This document shows, piece after piece, positions 46,618-57,558 of a stretch of 64,000 bases of DNA. The notes under the pieces were generated by a model. The model was not told the origin of the DNA. It saw only the letters and a list, made by a program, of their open reading frames with translations, and did not search any database. A program made the translations under genes and the position numbers. This stretch comes from Hyaloperonospora brassicae (Eukaryota > Oomycota > Peronosporomycetes > Peronosporales > Peronosporaceae): NCBI GenBank assembly GCA_947650285.1, contig CANTFL010001332.1, forward strand, positions 248,001-312,000. The letters are read 5' to 3'. Position 1 is the first letter of the stretch; the number at the start of each line of letters is the position of its first letter.

Positions 46618-47551
46618 ACTCCACACCGCGGACATCTCTTCGCCTTCGATGAAACGATCACGATCACTACAGTAAATGTTGCAAACAGCAAGAATATGCG
46701 TTGCAGGAACGTAAACGATTCAGTTTGTAGATGTAAAGTACAAACGGATCCCGATGTTGAATGTGCTCTTTGTCCCAGAACTCGACAGTCGGCTACTGCC
46801 AGTGAGCAAACATGCTTAGTGGGGTATATTGATAATTGATATTCAGTTTCTCCATGCATGATTCGGGGTAAAGCCAGCGCGATGGCGCTAGGATAGAGAA
46901 TTTGTAACGCATACATGATAGGGTGCTAGCAGGAGGAAGCACGGTTCGTATAGTACGCCGGAGTTGATACTGAGCGGAAGGTGTGGCACGCTCGTATGAG
47001 AGATCCACGACAAATGCTTTCGTAAGTACGCAGCGTGCTACAGCTGGTATACCGGCGAGTGAAAACACTCTGTGGTCGCTGCCAGAACAGCAAGCATACC
47101 GCTTAATAGTTTCCAGCATGAAAACTGACAGTGACTTGCTGTGAGCTACGTCTCGTACGTGCAAATGTGATGAAAAAAGAATATGTACCGTACATCGAGA
47201 TGGAAGAAGTGAAAATCTTGTCGAAATTCCTAATTATCTTTCACCGGAGTGTCATGCTCCGCCACCCCAAGCATTCTAGAGGTAGCATTCAGTTTTTCAG
47301 CCTGGGGCGGAATACTGCAGACAGTCATGGGAACATGTTCACTTAATTGTAACGGTGTATACGCTGTAAAAACCATATTGCCAGATGGGAGCAAAGATCC
47401 ACTTTATTTAAAGCGTGCAAGAACCATGGGTACGCTAAAGCGTTGTATGCATATATTAGTATCAGTGGTGTTAAGGATACTGAGACAAAGCGATCGCGAG
47501 ATTTTACCGTCGAGTTGGGCGTGGGAGCCTCTGATTGCCAGCGTCAGTTAA
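46618..47551 (+). pseudogene. copia protease and pre-integrase/integrase remnant, left arm
   Basis: 46615-46839 reads TPHRGHLFAFDETITITTVNVANSKNMRC, a piece of the copia protease; the catalytic region before it is not recognisable. Near 46980 the pre-integrase motif LWHARM appears (VWHARMRDP), and near 47065-47100 the cysteine pair KTLCGRCQNSKH. Weak integrase-like sequence continues to about 47550 with many stops. No DDE core can be traced. Confidence 0.6.
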
Positions 47552-47559
47552 GTCCGAAA

Positions 47560-48610
47560 AAGACTGATTTATGGATATGAGCTGGGACTGGTGGCTCACG
47601 ATCGTGTACCAAACGTACCAGATCGCGAGATCGTTGGTGACAAGGATGGGATATGTGATTTGCTCTAGGAGGATTCCGTAGTATAAGACGAATCTTACCA
47701 GAGATCCCGGCCCCAACCAAAGATCGCGATTCCTACCAGAAATCACGAGATCACTAAGAGATCATGTTATCACCAAGAGATCACCAAGTCATCCGGAGAT
47801 CACGAGATCCCCCAGAGATCTCAAGATCACCCGGAGATCACGAGGTCACCCAGAGATTATGGGAACACCCGGAGATCACGAGGTTACCCAGAGATCACGA
47901 GATCTTGGGGTCAGCTGCGTACAAGTCAGGTGTGGACCACGCCGAGGTTCCAGATAGAGCGCACTTGGTGTAAACTACATAGGTACAAGGGGACGATCTT
48001 TTGGAAAGGAAAACGCGTGGCTTTGGAAGCTCGTGCTACAGATAGGTCGAGCGATGTGTTAGTTTTTAGGTTTGATTGGTTAACATTAAACATAGTTCAA
48101 TTTGCTTCTAAGTACACGTCTCAACTTCTCCTCCGGGTTGGATTATTGGCCACCAGACGTAAGGAAAAGTTACATACTTAGACCAAGTGATATCCCTGGA
48201 TTGTTTGGCTAGGGATCAAGGACCCTAAAAACATCAACTGCGATTAACGCAGCAAACATGTAAAGGCGAAGGGTGAAAGATTGCGAGACGGCTCGAGTGG
48301 TCATAAGTTTCGCGAATCAAGTATCTACTTTGGACAAGGCGATCTCGTGGATGTCAAGGTAGCTCATATCGAGCACTTTACAAATATACCAGCAATCGTG
48401 CGAAGGTTTCCACGCGACAGCTTCAATCCCAACAATGCCCAATGTTCGGCATCGACTCGAGTCCACCTGGAGGCGTGTACCTACCGACGGGTACACAAGG
48501 TGAGAAAAGGTCACAGAACGGAATCAGAGTCCCCCCTCCGTCAGTCGGTCGTCTGGGCGCCAGTATAGAGTTGGGATCGACTCCTCAAAAGAGCGATCGC
48601 CACTCTACCA
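47560..48610 (+). repeat. gypsy LTR nested in the copia relic, left arm
   Basis: Interrupts the copia element between integrase and RT. It is distantly similar to the 1882-bp LTR at 10769: the TTGGTTAA...CTTCTCCT block (48071-48140 versus about 11809-11850), GCGAGACGGCTCGAGTGGTC (48284-48303 versus 12067), and CCCTCCGTCAGTCGGTCGTC (about 48535 versus 12578). It is also GATC-rich. Boundaries are approximate, and no internal gypsy sequence remains, so it is probably a solo LTR. Confidence 0.55.
47724..47912. repeat. GATC-bearing minisatellite
   Basis: Imperfect tandem units of about 16-17 bp of the type CCGGAGATCACGAGGTCACC. Twelve GATC tetramers fall in about 190 bases. It lies inside the nested gypsy LTR; mirror copy at about 54928-55115. 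Confidence 0.75.
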
Positions 48611-48663
48611 CAAAAATCTTCTTTATAAGAAGAAGCCGTTTCAGGTGAAGATTCAGTAGAGTG

Positions 48664-49706
48664 GTGGTAGGCAATGAAGGATGAAATGATTGATCATGTT
48701 TAGAGCGACGAATAGACTCTAGTTTCACTTAAACTGATGAGCAATCCTATTCCGTGTAATTGGGTATACAATTTGAAGATTGATGACCCTGTCCAGTTCA
48801 TTTACTACGAGGCAAGGTTGGAAAAAAGTATTCAAACAAATTTTGGGGTCAATTTCTCTGAGTATTACTCCTTAATTCAATTCAAGTGTTAATGGCTTTA
48901 AGTGTGTAGCGAAAGGTTACGAGATGGAAAAATTGGGCACAGACACATCATTCCTGGACATTGTGCTCAATTCCCTTGTGTTCATGGATATTTCCAAGGG
49001 AATGGAGGAAATAGATAACGCTGGCATCAATGTGTGCAAGATGAACAATAAAATACGACAATTTCATGTATTGTGGCAGTATGCAAACCGCTGGAACAAG
49101 ACAGTGACATGTATGTACATTTAGAGCTCTGGGGCGGATCGATGCGTGTATTCATAAGGAATCCGGAACCATACACATCTGTTATTTTAATACATGGACG
49201 ACATGATTATGGCTGCGAATACCTTTGAGAAGATCAATAGCGTCAAGGACTCTCTGAGAAAATTTTTCAAAATAAAGGTCTAGGTGATACCACATTCATC
49301 TTCGTAACGGAATGACGGAAATTGACCACGGCAAAGCCGCTGAGATACTCATGGCCTATCATTATCGATAAATTAGCGACATTGTGGAGCGATTTAACCA
49401 GAAGAGCGCAAAAGGGGTCGATAACACGTGCACAACAGTCGTGAAGATGTCGAAAAGATTATTGACAACAACGGATCAGTGCCATCGAAGATACAGCCAG
49501 GACCATATCGCTCACTGATAGGGTTCTTGTTGTATACAACAGCTTGCGCCCGACCGTATATTGCTTATACAGTGGCTCAATCATCACGTTTACTGGAGAA
49601 CCATGAGCTTAACACGGAAAGACAGCCATTTCTGTTCTCAGATACCGTAAGTAACCATCTAAGCACGGTTTCATATAAAACGTGGCTCAGGGGAAGTAAA
49701 AGCTGA
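48664..49706 (+). pseudogene. copia reverse transcriptase / RNase H remnant, left arm
   Basis: AMKDEM at about 48675 opens the copia RT. LVSLKLMSNPIPCNWVYNLK, FGVNFSEYYSLI and DTSFLDIVLNSLVFMDISKG (48950-49010) follow, then the YMDDMIMAAN active-site region at about 49192. The RNase H start GPYRSLIGFLLYTTACARPY lies at about 49500, with LENHELNTE after it. Frameshifts and stops occur at about 48707, 48890, 49123, 49281 and later. Sequence to the arm end at 49893 still looks like copia 3' end. Confidence 0.8.
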
Positions 49707-49893
49707 AACATACATGGATGCTGTAGGATGTAACATAATTGGTATCACCCTTATATACTCGCAAACTAGGGCCTTATCACATCAATCACTTTGTATTCTA
49801 CACCACACTGATCAAAACAATATTTATTCAGTAGATTAAACCGATGCGAATTCAGTTCATGTAATCACGTTGCCGTTTTTAGATATTATATGT

Positions 49894-50911
49894 TGAGTAA
49901 TCAAATCGTTCCGTAGATATCGCAATCTTTATTGATGATGTACAGGTCTGTAATTGGTTTGATTTGACCAAACATTTACTGTACATGATAAAAGCGTCTC
50001 TGGTTTTAATGCCGCAACAAGCTTTTTGCGCGCAATATTGGTTGATCATTAAATGTTAGAGATTTTTCGTATTATCGGAAATCCATTTAGATCAATAAAG
50101 AGCATCAACCGCTTTAAGATAGCGCTGGTAACATGAACTACGCAAATCTGTGCGGCTCTCTAGGATAGGGAGGCTAAGCTACAAAAAGAGGTATTTGACG
50201 ACTAAATAATTCAAGAAATATGGTAAAAACGATATCTACTATCCTCAGCACGGTGTTGTTGCAGCGCTGGTATCTTGTAAAAGAGCTGCAGATAAGCCTT
50301 ATCCCTGTAAAAGAATTTTAGGTGCTGAAAGACGCACCAAATTGGCTCTCGAAGGAGAGCCTAAATCGTCCGTTGTTCCGTTGCTGACGAAAATAAGCCC
50401 ACTCCGAGGCGACATTGAGCGCGAATTATATGGTAAAATAGACCTTTGCTTTTTTAAAGCTGTAAAATTGTTTGCTCGATGATCTGTGAGAAACCTTGCT
50501 GAGCACGAAAAGAACAGCTTCAGCAAGGCCACGCGCAGCTACAATCACGATGACTGATGAATGTGTCAAAAACTGTGATCCCAAAAGTCGACGAATACAA
50601 CATTCGACTCCTCGTCATTCGAGCAACAGGCTGAAATGCCTTGTGCAATAAGTGGGTTAAAAAAGATAAGTACTGACGCTCAGGAAACCACGAGCAGCTG
50701 AACTCGCACTTCGGCGTTTGGGAATAATAAACACATACTGAAATTGACTTCTTGGTTACGTTGGCGGCCTTCATTAATACGTCGACTGTGAAGTTCACAC
50801 TGTATCTGTCAGGAGGGATTGCCTGTTTAGCATATCAACATCTCCTTTGCGTACATAAAATCTATACCAGAGGTCCGCTGCAATACATATCCGCAATGGT
50901 CGGGCGGTAGC
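49894..50911. other. left part of the spacer between the inverted arms
   Basis: AT-rich. A plus-strand relic at about 50305-50480 (ILGAERRTKLALEGEPKSSV, then ISPLRGDIERELYGKIDLCF) is protein-like but unassigned and broken by stops. No gene is supported. Confidence 0.4.
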
Positions 50912-51373
50912 TGTAACGGGACAAGCTCTTACTAGATAATTGGTAAGATCTTTTGTTAATAGACCACAAAGCTGTGTACCATCGGCGTTACGTACACGTT
51001 GCGTAAGAAAGCGCGAGAAAATAAACAGAGCTAGGAAAGCTTCTTTATGGGAAAAGTAGAATTGTATTTGATATAGTTAAGTTTATAATAATTCATCTTC
51101 GTCTTTATATTACCATAGTAAGCTACAATCTCATATGTTAGTTTCTTGATCAGCACCCATTGCGCGCGTCTAGCAGCGATTTGTGGTTGATTTAGTTGAT
51201 GTAGGCGCTACATCAACAAATAGGTGGAGCACCTAAGAAAAAATCCCTCGGGAATAATATCCTGCCAACTTTACCGCTTCTCGAGTAATGATGATCCCAT
51301 ACTATATTAATAATAAATAGTTCAATATTGATACATTCGTATCGATTTTGTGTAACAGGCTCACCTCATTACA
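50912..51373 (-). repeat. LTR of the copia-type stem-loop family in the spacer
   Basis: About 462 bp between TGTAACGGG (50912) and CATTACA (51373). Block order matches 29004-29512 in the same orientation. Stem-loops: a perfect 9-bp GTTGATGTA/TACATCAAC stem with a 5-nt loop (51195-51217), AGGTG/CACCT (51222-51234), and a near-perfect ATTGATAC/GTATCGAT. No target duplication is seen. Confidence 0.6.
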
Positions 51374-52945
51374 GCCGCAGCGTGGAAGCGAAACAATACC
51401 AAAACGGCGCCGAGACAAATTATGGATATAGGCTTTTTCTACGGTCTCAACCAAAATGACCGACCGTGTAGCCAGCTGCAGCACAGGCTTGTCACTGTAT
51501 CAGATCAATGGAGACGATAAAGAAAAATGATAGTCTACTGGAGGGGTGACGGATTAAATTGTCGGATAATGTATACGTGCCGTCTGCACAGTGAACGGTA
51601 AGCGCTCAGCATCAATAATCAATAGTTTATAGCCGCGGTCGCTGTTGGTACCCATCTCATTAACGTGACGTTTTATCGTTAAGTAGTCGTTATAGACTGT
51701 AATGGGTGGCTGTTATCTCGAACAATAAGACACAATTATCGGTTATCGAGTTTGAACACGTCGCACGAATCGATTGGCAATCGATACAAAGTCTATAGTG
51801 AATGTGCAGAGCTTCTCGTTTTGTCGATCTTCGGAGTCTATATAAGATACGCGAGTTTCAGTCACTCGTGGATAGCGTGCTGTGGTAATCATGCTGCGAG
51901 CGGCTTGACATATCTTTCGCATTTATTAAGGACATGTGCGCGACGCATGCGCGGCGATTGCTTGGCTGGAGCTCGCTTTGATAATTTCTAGGTACCTAGA
52001 AATATGGTGGGGTTACGTCGCACAGTTCCAGTACAAGCCCGCTGCGGGACCAAGCACCAAACATTGTATATGTTAAAGAGGCTATTTTTGTAAATACCGC
52101 GTGCTAAAGAAAGTAATTCATCGACGGTGCTCTGCGAAACGACGGAACGGCACATAGATAGTTCCGCTAAAGAACGGTGGCACGTCGCTGTCTACGATAG
52201 ATACCGGGTACGTTGCTACCTTACCGATGACAAAAGAATGCTCAGCCTCGGTGCGGCATGCTCCTCATAGGATTATACAATAAGTTTACACGTGTACGGC
52301 CATGCGGCGATCATATAGATCGAGGTTGAGACGTCGACCTAAAACGATACACATATAAATTCTATGATAGTTTATGCGCGATACCTCTCACCCTTACGCA
52401 TCCCTTGCGACGCGTTTATTCACGGCCGGAGGTGATTTATCACCGGTATGGTTACGTAGGCGCTCGATGCAACGGAGCTTGCATGGAATTGTGAGCCCAA
52501 GAATACCGGTCATGTGTATAAAACGGTCAGTCTAGAAATTTAAGAATGTAGAGAGTTAAATGGAAAACGATCGAATAAAAACTTTTGCGATCGAGAAAGA
52601 GCGTTCAAAGTTAATATTAGCAGTGAACTATAGGCCTTATCGAAGTCTGAAAGAAAACGTACACCTGCAATCATATCAACTCATTAACTTCACTAGGTAG
52701 ATTAAGTGTAAGTTGTTGGAGACAATATTATAAGTACTTCAACGTTTAATATGATTCAAACAGATATCATCAGAATGCAGATTGGTGAGAACGACAGAGC
52801 TTGGAAGAGTATAATAAAACGATCCATAATACAAGCATCGAAAGGAGCAAGACATGATTACACCCCTCAATTAACAGTTGCTGCACAAGCAGACTATACT
52901 TTTTCCTGAATCAAAGCTAAACGTGCAAGATGCTTTGCTGACTCT
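51374..52945. other. right part of the spacer, no gene supported
   Basis: AT-rich with many stops; the frame at 51752-51991 has no motif. The minus strand just outside the right arm (about 52945-52870) may continue the copia 3' end toward TGTTAATTGAGGGGTG, which could be the start of its 3' LTR. Confidence 0.4.
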
Positions 52946-53132
52946 ACATATAATATCTAAAAACGGCAACGTGATTACATGAACTGAATTCGCATCGGTT
53001 TAATCTACTGAATAAATATTGTTTTGATCAGTGTGGTGTAGAATACAAAGTGATTGATGTGATAAGGACCTAGTTTGCAAGTATATAAGGGTGATACCAA
53101 TTATGTTACATCCTACAGCATCCATGTATGTT

Positions 53133-54176
53133 TCAGCTTTTACTTCCCCTGAGCCACGTTTTATATGAAACCGTGCTTAGATGGTTACTTACGGTATCTG
53201 AGAACAGAAATGGCTGTCTTTCCGTGTTAAGCTCATGGTTCTCCAGTAAACGTGATGATTGAGCCACTGTATAAGCAATATACGGTCGGGCGCAAGCTGT
53301 TGTATACAACAAGAACCCTATCAGTGAGCGATATGGTCCTGGCTGTATCTTCGATGGCACTGATCCGTTGTTGTCAATAATTTTTTCGACATCTTCACGA
53401 CTGTTGTGCACGTGTTATCGACCCCTTTTGCGCTCTTCTGGTTAAATCGCTCCACCATGCTGCTAATTTATCGATAATGATAGGCCATGAGTATCTCAGC
53501 GGCTTTGCCGTGGTCAATTTCCGTCATTCCGTTACGAAGATGAATGTGGTATCACCTATACCTTTATTTTGAAAAATTTTCTCAGAGAGTCCTTGACGCT
53601 ATTGATCTTCTCAAAGGTATTCGCAGCCATAATCATGTCGTCCATGTATTAAAATAACAGATGTGTATGGTTCCGGATTCCTTATGAATACACGCATCGA
53701 TCCGCCCCAGAGCTCTAAATGTACATACATGTCACTGTCTTGTTCCAGCGGTTTGCATACTGCCACAATACATGAAATTGTCGTATTTTATTGTTCATCT
53801 TGCACACATTGATGCCAGCGTTATCTATTTCCTCCATTCCCTTGGAAATATCCATGAACACAAGGGAATTGAGCACAATGTCCAGGAATGATGTGTCTGT
53901 GCCCAATTTTTCCATCTCGTAACCTTTCGCTACACACTTAAAGCCATTAACACTTGAATTGAATTAAGGAGTAATACTCAGAGAAATTGACCCCAAAATT
54001 TGTTTGAATACTTTTTTCCAACCTTGCCTCGTAGTAAATGAACTGGACAGGGTCATCAATCTTCAAATTGTATACCCAATTACACGGAATAGGATTGCTC
54101 ATCAGTTTAAGTGAAACTAGAGTCTATTCGTCGCTCTAAACATGATCAATCATTTCATCCTTCATTGCCTACCACC
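53133..54176 (-). pseudogene. copia reverse transcriptase / RNase H remnant, right arm
   Basis: Mirror of 48664-49706 with the same stops and frameshifts. One visible difference is TATAG here instead of TCTAG just after the KFFKIK segment. Confidence 0.8.
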
Positions 54177-54229
54177 ACTCTACTGAATCTTCACCTGAAA
54201 CGGCTTCTTCTTATAAAGAAGATTTTTGT

Positions 54230-55280
54230 GGTAGAGTGGCGATCGCTCTTTTGAGGAGTCGATCCCAACTCTATACTGGCGCCCAGACGACCGACTGACG
54301 GAGGGGGGGGACTCTGATTCCGTTCTGTGACCTTTTCTCACCTTGTGTACCCGTCGGTAGGTACACGCCTCCAGGTGGACTCGAGTCGATGCCGAACATT
54401 GGGCATTGTTGGGATTGAAGCTGTCGCGTGGAAACCTTCGCACGATTGCTGGTATATTTGTAAAGTGCTCGATATGAGCTACCTTGACATCCACGAGATC
54501 GCCTTGTCCAAAGTAGATACTTGATTCGCGAAACTTATGACCACTCGAGCCGTCTCGCAATCTTTCACCCTTCGCCTTTACATGTTTGCTGCGTTAATCG
54601 CAGTTGATGTTTTTAGGGTCCTTGATCCCTAGCCAAACAATCCAGGGATATCACTTGGTCTAAGTATGTAACTTTTCCTTACGTCTGGTGGCCAATAATC
54701 CAACCCGGAGGAGAAGTTGAGACGTGTACTTAGAAGCAAATTGAACTATGTTTAATGTTAACCAATCAAACCTAAAAACTAACACATCGCTCGACCTATC
54801 TGTAGCACGAGCTTCCAAAGCCACGCGTTTTCCTTTCCAAAAGATCGTCCCCTTGTACCTATGTAGTTTACACCAAGTGCGCTCTATCTGGAACCTCGGC
54901 GTGGTCCACACCTGACTTGTACGCAGCTGACCCCAAGATCTCGTGATCTCTGGGTAACCTCGTGATCTCCGGGTGTTCCCATAATCTCTGGGTGACCTCG
55001 TGATCTCCGGGTGATCTTGAGATCTCTGGGGGATCTCGTGATCTCCGGATGACTTGGTGATCTCTTGGTGATAACATGATCTCTTAGTGATCTCGTGATT
55101 TCTGGTAGGAATCGCGATCTTTGGTTGGGGCCGGGATCTCTGGTAAGATTCGTCTTATACTACGGAATCCTCCTAGAGCAAATCACATATCCCATCCTTG
55201 TCACCAACGATCTCGCGATCTGGTACGTTTGGTACACGATCGTGAGCCACCAGTCCCAGCTCATATCCATAAATCAGTCT
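54230..55280 (-). repeat. gypsy LTR nested in the copia relic, right arm
   Basis: Mirror of 47560-48610, including the GATC minisatellite at about 54928-55115. The C-run near 54303 is two bases longer here. Confidence 0.55.
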
Positions 55281-55289
55281 TTTTCGGAC

Positions 55290-56226
55290 TTAACTGACGC
55301 TGGCAATCAGAGGCTCCCACGCCCAACTCGACGGTAAAATCTCGCGATCGCTTTGTCTCAGTATCCTTAACACCACTGATACTAATATATGCATACAACG
55401 CTTTAGCGTACCCATGGTTCTTGCACGCTTTAAATAAAGTGGATCTTTGCTCCCATCTGGCAATATGGTTTTTACAGCGTATACACCGTTACAATTAAGT
55501 GAACATGTTCCCATGACTGTCTGCAGTATTCCGCCCCAGGCTGAAAAACTGAATGCTACCTCTAGAATGCTTGGGGTGGCGGAGCATGACACGCCGGTGA
55601 AAGATAATTAGGAATTTCGACAAGATTTTCACTTCTTCCATCTCGATGTACGGTACATATTCTTTTTTCATCACATTTGCACGTACGAGACGTAGCTCAC
55701 AGCAAGTCACTGTCAGTTTTCATGCTGGAAACTATTAAGCGGTATGCTTGCTGTTCTGGCAGAGACCACAGAGTGTTTTCACTCGCCGGTATACCAGCTG
55801 TAGCACGCTGCGTACTTACGAAAGCATTTGTCGTGGATCTCTCATACGAGCGTGCCACACCTTCCGCTCAGTATCAACTCCGGCGTACTATACGAACCGT
55901 GCTTCCTCCTGCTAGCACCCTATCATGTATGCGTTACAAATTCTCTATCCTAGCGCCATCGCGCTGGCTTTACCCCGAATCATGCATGGAGAAACTGAAT
56001 ATCAATTATCAATATACCCCACTAAGCATGTTTGCTCACTGGCAGTAGCCGACTGTCGAGTTCTGGGACAAAGAGCACATTCAACATCGGGATCCGTTTG
56101 TACTTTACATCTACAAACTGAATCGTTTACGTTCCTGCAACGCATATTCTTGCTGTTTGCAACATTTACTGTAGTGATCGTGATCGTTTCATCGAAGGCG
56201 AAGAGATGTCCGCGGTGTGGAGTCAT
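55290..56226 (-). pseudogene. copia protease and integrase remnant, right arm
   Basis: Mirror of 46618-47551 with the same decay. Single-base differences appear near 55592 and 55764. Confidence 0.6.
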
Positions 56227-56337
56227 GCAATATCGAACGGCTATATATCAGCCATCCGGTGAAGCGATCCTCGTTTAGTGCAAACGCACATCTACATTCT
56301 TGTAAGCGCTTTTTCTAGGACAGTTCGCTTTATGTCA

Positions 56338-56957
56338 TCAGTAAGGGTCAAGCGAGACACACATGCATGTGAAATTCCCGCTCTTCTTAGACCAATCCAG
56401 ATGCGCTGTCCCTGTAGCCGGTAGTAAGCTGTGCAGCGTTTTCGGCTGCCGGAAACGCTTTTGCTGTTGCTCTTTCCTTCTTCTTGATCCGCTCCGAATC
56501 TTTAGGAAATTATTCACTGCCTCGATCAGCGTCACGCCTATCTCACTTTCATCATCGAAGAGACGAGCTAATATTCCGCCCAAAGACTGCTCACCAGGAT
56601 CACTGACTGCCTTGACTCGTCCAAAGGATTACCTAGACCGTGAAGTCCGGCGACTGGCTCTTCAAACGCATCGATTTTCTTCTTCATTTTCGATACGGTC
56701 TACATCTTCAACTCACGGAGTTGTTTGGTCATCACGATCAGGTTGTGAAGCATGAGTTGGTTGTAGAGCTCCTGCAGCGTCCCCCACACGTGCATAGCTC
56801 TTGTCGCAGGCCATATCTTGGATTGATGTTGTATCTCCCGCCTTTGAGCAATTATTCCGACTGCATTTGCATCGTCGGTGAACCACTCTTCCGGTCTCTC
56901 GTTCTCAGGATTGACGACCCCTTTATGCGAAAGTAGCCCCCATCGGGAAAGTGTCAT
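56338..56957 (-). pseudogene. copia gag remnant, right arm
   Basis: Mirror of 45884-46503. The translations of both open pieces are identical to the left-arm copy. Confidence 0.7.
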
Positions 56958-57558
56958 TCACATGTAAACTCCCAGTGGAAATAGTTTCCATTATCTAGGA
57001 CGAGTTTGGCTTACCTGTTCGCCATCTATGAACACAACATGAGTCCGCTGCAGGGTAGACTGCTGCGGCCGTTGATCGGTTGTAAGAAAGCGTGACTTGA
57101 AATGCAACCATCGAAGCGATTTGTTCTACAGGGCCTTTGTCTGCAAGCACGAAAGGACGCTATCAGTTACATCAAACCTCACTGGATTCTTTACTACACA
57201 CCAATGTGCATTTCTTCCCACAAGTTAGATATATCTATTACATCAGAAGACGATCCATGTTAACATATCGTGCACTAGCGGTGTCTCATGTTAACAATAG
57301 CTGACTGGGGAAGTGTTGTTTACTTCAGTAAAAGAATGGCTGTTAAGCATTTTTACCCAATGATTTCCGCATGGGCTGTACTTGGAAGAAAATGTCCAAC
57401 AACCAAATTACCCTCCTTCATCCGATAAAAACTTCAGCGGACGACCGGCCCAAATTGCCATATATTTTTTATCTGAATACAATAGATGTGATGCACTAGC
57501 TCTGAAGAATGAATACATGCGACCGTTGACAACGAGCGAAGGATCAGCTGCATGTGAT
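56958..57558. other. downstream region of the right PDT-AAT copy
   Basis: Mirror of 45283-45883, with the paired TGTTAACA motifs near 57260 and 57290. No gene. Confidence 0.4.

Larger units (their letters stand above)
41640..49893. repeat. left arm of an 8.25-kb inverted duplication
   Basis: Reverse complement of 52946-61200. Coordinates mirror about a sum of 102841 outside and 102839 inside a C-run at about 48531, where the left arm has 6 C and the right arm 8. In the inner 7.8 kb I see only isolated differences: ATT/CTC in the PDT-AAT gene, C/A at 47239, G/T near 47080 and C/A near 49281. The outer 0.25 kb (41640-41880) is clearly more divergent. The inner end falls inside copia-derived sequence at ATATTATATGT. 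The arm holds one copy of the 988-bp unit, the PDT-AAT gene, and a broken copia with a nested gypsy LTR. Confidence 0.95.
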
